This document shows, piece after piece, positions 6,143 through 8,394 of a stretch of 8,394 nucleotides of DNA (position 1 is the first letter of the stretch; each line of letters opens with the position of its first letter). Both the position numbers and the translations under genes were made by a program. Location of the stretch: contig JBAYFS010000094.1 in the NCBI GenBank assembly GCA_041667045.1, positions 1 through 8,394 on the forward strand, in the 5' to 3' direction. Under the pieces are notes generated by a model, which was not told the DNA's origin, made no database searches, and saw only the letters and a list, made by a program, of their open reading frames with translations. This DNA comes from JAQVSV01 sp041667045. Its GTDB lineage: Bacteria > Elusimicrobiota > Elusimicrobia > Elusimicrobiales > Elusimicrobiaceae.

Positions 6143-7195
6143 ATGCTTGACTATCTGTTCAGTTTGTTCTCGAGCGACATGGGTATGGATCTGGGCACGG
6201 CCAACTCGCTAATTTATGTGAGCGGGAAAGGCATAGTGCTTAGGGAGCCCTCGGTCGTAGCCATAGACCGTGAGACCAGGCGGGTTTTAGCAGTAGGGAG
6301 TGAGGCCAAGCAGATGCTTGGCCGCACTCCCGCTAATATTGTGGCGGTGCGGCCTTTGCGCAACGGCGTGATAGCGGATTTCGAAGTCACGCAGGAGATG
6401 ATAAAGTATTTCATCCGCAAAGTGCACAACCGGCGCAATCTCCTGCACCCCAGAATAGTTATCGGCATTCCGTCGGGCATAACCGAAGTGGAGCGCCGCG
6501 CCGTTCAGGAAGCCGCCGAGCAGGCGGGCGCGCGCGAAGTTTATCTCATTGAAGAGCCCATGGCCGCGGCCATAGGGGCTGATTTGCCCATTTCCGAACC
6601 GCACGCCAGCATGGTGGTTGACATTGGCGGCGGAACAACGGAAGTGGCCGTAATATCGTTAGGCGGCATGGTCGTCACCAAGTCCATAGACGTGGCGGGC
6701 GACGAGATGGATGACTGCATTATCCAGTATTTCCGCCGCAAATACAATTTGATCATCGGTGAAACAACCGCCGAGGAAGTTAAAATAAAGATCGGCTCGG
6801 TGTTTCCGCTTAAAGAAGAAAAAACTTTGGAAGTTAAGGGACGCGACCAGTCGCAGGGATTGCCCAAGACTCTTGTGGTGACCAGCGAAGAAATACGCCA
6901 GGCGCTTATGGAGCCGATTAGGCTCATCGTTGACGTGATAAAAAACGCGCTTGAGGAAACGCCCGCCGAATTGGCGGCGGATTTGGTGGATCGCGGTTTG
7001 GTGATAGCGGGCGGGGGTTCCCTCCTGCGCGGGATAACAGATTTGATAAGACAGGAAACGGACTTGCCGGTTCACAGGGCGGCTGATCCGTTGAGCTGTG
7101 TAGCAATCGGAACGGGGAAGTTTCTTGAGGAGTTGGAAAATATCCGAAACCGAAGACCCGATTTTGCGACATGGTACAAAGGCCACGGCAGATAA
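6143..7195 (+). CDS. mreB: Rod shape-determining protein MreB
   Basis: Bacterial actin that forms membrane-bound filaments guiding lateral wall synthesis. It has 350 residues, normal length. Actin-fold ATPase motifs: phosphate-1 MDLGTAN (15-21), the catalytic region LIEEPMAAAIGA (135-146), phosphate-2 VVDIGGGTTEV (158-168) and adenosine motif VIAGGGSLLRG (287-297). The hydrophobic start MLDYLFSLFS resembles the membrane-binding N-terminus of many MreB proteins. The ATG follows the rplQ stop by 7 nt with only GAAAG as a poor SD, so translation may depend on ribosomes coming off rplQ. It lies upstream of mreC and mreD, the usual order. Confidence 0.98.
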   Translation: MLDYLFSLFSSDMGMDLGTANSLIYVSGKGIVLREPSVVAIDRETRRVLAVGSEAKQMLGRTPANIVAVRPLRNGVIADFEVTQEMIKYFIRKVHNRRNLLHPRIVIGIPSGITEVERRAVQEAAEQAGAREVYLIEEPMAAAIGADLPISEPHASMVVDIGGGTTEVAVISLGGMVVTKSIDVAGDEMDDCIIQYFRRKYNLIIGETTAEEVKIKIGSVFPLKEEKTLEVKGRDQSQGLPKTLVVTSEEIRQALMEPIRLIVDVIKNALEETPAELAADLVDRGLVIAGGGSLLRGITDLIRQETDLPVHRAADPLSCVAIGTGKFLEELENIRNRRPDFATWYKGHGR

Positions 7196-7204
7196 GTTCC
7201 GGCT

Positions 7205-7230
7205 TTTGTATCCTGCATACAGATTTTTTT
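7205..7230 (+). terminator. AT-rich hairpin plus T7 run after mreB, possible weak terminator
   Basis: TGTAT (7207-7211) pairs with ATACA (7217-7221) across a 5-nt loop, extendable by a U-G pair (7206/7222) and a T-A pair (7205/7223). Seven Ts follow at 7224-7230. The T run suits intrinsic termination, but the stem has few GC pairs, so it would probably terminate only part of the transcripts, lowering mreCD relative to mreB. Confidence 0.45.
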
Positions 7231-7234
7231 CTGA

Positions 7235-7307
7235 GAGGGGCGTAAGCCCGCCAAGGCGGACGGCGGTGTTGCGCCTCATCGGGTCTCCGTTTTGAATACC
7301 GGAGCCT
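7235..7307 (+). promoter_or_regulatory. Hairpin-rich mreC leader with SD paired in a stem
   Basis: Several short GC-rich hairpins are possible: GGGC (7238-7241), GTAA loop, GCCC (7246-7249); CCGC (7248-7251), CAAG loop, GCGG (7256-7259), which shares two bases with the first; and GGCG (7262-7265) with CGCC (7272-7275). The last, CTCCG (7285-7289) with CGGAG (7300-7304), pairs the only SD of mreC, GGAG (7301-7304), which is also only 3 nt from the ATG. Translation of mreC may therefore be restrained. No good promoter was found here. Confidence 0.45.
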
Positions 7308-8147
7308 ATGGACAGGGAAAAACGCCAGGCTAACACGGCGTTAGCGTTATATACAATAGTGGCAGTATTGCTGCTTCTTCTTCCTTTGAGCCCGCTGGTT
7401 GGGTCCATCAGAGGAGTCGCTTCCTTCGTCTTTTATCCTTTCCTGAAACCTGCCGAAGCGTTGCTCCACCATACAGCCAACATCCCCGACAATGTAAGTT
7501 CCCTTTTAGACACCGCCAACCGCAGCCGCGAGCTGGCGGAAAACCAGAAAACGCTGGAAATTTCGCTGGCGCAGTACAATTCCCTTCTTGAAATAAACCG
7601 CCGCTACACGGAACTTACCGCCGTGGAACCGGAATTTAAATGGCAGGGTAAATGGGCGCGCGTTATCAGCGCGGAGCCGCCGCACAATTATAGCGGCATA
7701 GTCATCAACCGCGGTTCCCGAGACGGCGTCGCCGTCAAGGATACCGTACTCGCCGTTTACGGCGGACGGGCAGGTCTGGCCGGGAAAATAACCGAAGTTT
7801 CGGGCGGCACGTCCAAGGTGATGCTGATAAGCAATCCCATGTCGTCCGTCACCTGCGAAGTGAAGGGGAAAGGGTTTGACGCGCTTTTGGAAGGCCTTAA
7901 CGGAAAATATCTCCGCCTTAACTACATTCCCATGGACAGTAATATCGCGGTGGGCGACGAAATTATAACCTCGCCGGTTAGCTCGCTGTTTCCCCAGGCC
8001 GTTAATGTGGGCCGTGTTACGGAAATTCATTCGCGCGAGCAGTTTATGACTTTCCTGTCGGCCAAAGTCGAGCCGGTGGTGAATGTGGGTGGAATAAAAG
8101 AGGTTTTTGTCATAACCGGCGGCGCGAAAACGGAGGCCGGCAAATGA
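7308..8147 (+). CDS. mreC: Rod shape-determining protein MreC
   Basis: Inner-membrane scaffold of the elongasome whose periplasmic part links MreB filaments to penicillin-binding protein 2 and RodA. It has 279 residues. A short basic cytoplasmic N-terminus (MDREKR) is followed by one membrane helix (about 11-33), a helical, likely coiled-coil stretch (about 68-104) and the paired beta domains. Family motifs include SGIVINRGSRDGV (129-141), AGLAGKITEV (155-164) and NVGRVTEI (233-240). The start is ATG 7308, giving a normal N-terminus, although its SD is close and paired. The stop overlaps mreD by 4 bp. Confidence 0.96.
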   Translation: MDREKRQANTALALYTIVAVLLLLLPLSPLVGSIRGVASFVFYPFLKPAEALLHHTANIPDNVSSLLDTANRSRELAENQKTLEISLAQYNSLLEINRRYTELTAVEPEFKWQGKWARVISAEPPHNYSGIVINRGSRDGVAVKDTVLAVYGGRAGLAGKITEVSGGTSKVMLISNPMSSVTCEVKGKGFDALLEGLNGKYLRLNYIPMDSNIAVGDEIITSPVSSLFPQAVNVGRVTEIHSREQFMTFLSAKVEPVVNVGGIKEVFVITGGAKTEAGK

Positions 8148-8394
8148 ATCCGGTCATTTTCTGGTTCTGCGTTTATACGGTTTGCGTGATCGCGCATTGG
8201 CTTTTCGCCCAGTATCTGGGTTTTTTCGGATCCGCTCCGTCGGTGCTGTTCGCCGGGGTGGTGGCTGGCGCGGTGGCGTTCGGGCCGGTGGCGGCTTTGA
8301 CTTTCGCGTTCGCGGCGGGCCTGTTCGCTGATTTTCTGGCGGTGCAGATGTTCGGCGGTTACGCGCTGGCTTTTGTGCTGGCCGCTTACATAAC
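8144..8394 (+). CDS. mreD: Rod shape-determining protein MreD (3' partial)
   Basis: Small integral membrane protein of the elongasome, partner of MreC. The window ends after 83 codons, about half of a usual MreD. The visible part is very hydrophobic with at least two or three membrane helices. It has the weak family pattern of a small-residue helix, AAGLFADFL, followed by GGYALAF; the Asp in ADF matches a conserved acidic position. GGAGG at 8132-8136, inside the mreC end, is 7 nt from the ATG, and the ATGA overlap with mreC implies coupling. MreD sequences diverge strongly, so the call rests as much on position after mreBC as on similarity. Confidence 0.88.
   Translation, partial: MNPVIFWFCVYTVCVIAHWLFAQYLGFFGSAPSVLFAGVVAGAVAFGPVAALTFAFAAGLFADFLAVQMFGGYALAFVLAAYI

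Noticed and set aside
7269..7297. Promoter TTGCGC-17-TTGAAT before mreC
   Set aside because: Only 3 of 6 and 4 of 6 consensus matches, and transcription would start within a few bases of the ATG, leaving no SD.
6659..7408. Long minus-strand open frame opposite mreB and the mreB-mreC gap
   Set aside because: It is a mirror of mreB codon bias, with no recognisable domain and no SD or operon context; the same holds for a minus-strand frame at 7506-8030 opposite mreC.

Overview
The window is an unbroken run of plus-strand housekeeping genes: the end of a spc-type ribosomal protein operon, a complete alpha-type operon, and the start of a cell-shape (mre) operon. In order: secY (5' end cut off), adk, map, infA, rpmJ, rpsM, rpsK, rpsD, rpoA, rplQ, mreB, mreC and mreD (3' end cut off). 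The proteins are clearly bacterial. MreBCD suggests a cell that builds a lateral wall, probably rod-shaped. Composition is moderately GC-rich. No marker fixes the phylum; an uncultivated diderm lineage such as Elusimicrobiota is only a low-confidence guess from gene order and overall feel. There are no mobile elements, CRISPR arrays, tRNA or rRNA genes, and no convincing minus-strand genes.

Layout. Bases 1-1190 are secY, followed by a perfect 10-bp GC-rich hairpin (1211-1238) and a good sigma-70-like promoter (1303-1336), so adk onward can be transcribed separately from secY. adk and map overlap by 4 bp (ATGA). infA, rpmJ, rpsM, rpsK, rpsD, rpoA and rplQ follow in the classical order. Only the 147-bp gap before rpsM is long enough to hold a substantial leader. 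mreB starts 7 bp after rplQ with no terminator between, so the shape gene seems attached to the ribosome/RNA polymerase operon. A 112-bp hairpin-rich gap with a T7 run separates mreB from mreC, and mreC overlaps mreD by 4 bp.

Most interesting signal. Four translation starts (infA, rpmJ, rpsM and, less clearly, rplQ) lack a normally spaced Shine-Dalgarno sequence. Each has a purine-rich SD farther upstream, with an RNA hairpin or nested helix set between it and the ATG. If the structure is looped out, effective SD-to-ATG spacing falls to about 4, 7, 11 and 13 nt, from 18, 30, 125 and 28 nt. rpmJ is the cleanest case: AGGAG, then a 9-bp hairpin with a GAAA tetraloop, then 7 nt to ATG. rpsM is the most elaborate: three nested perfect helices of 7, 6 and 6 bp in the position where ribosomal protein S4 controls the alpha operon in E. 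coli. adk, rpsK, rpsD, rpoA and mreD have ordinary SDs. The sequences and pairings are read directly; their function is inference.
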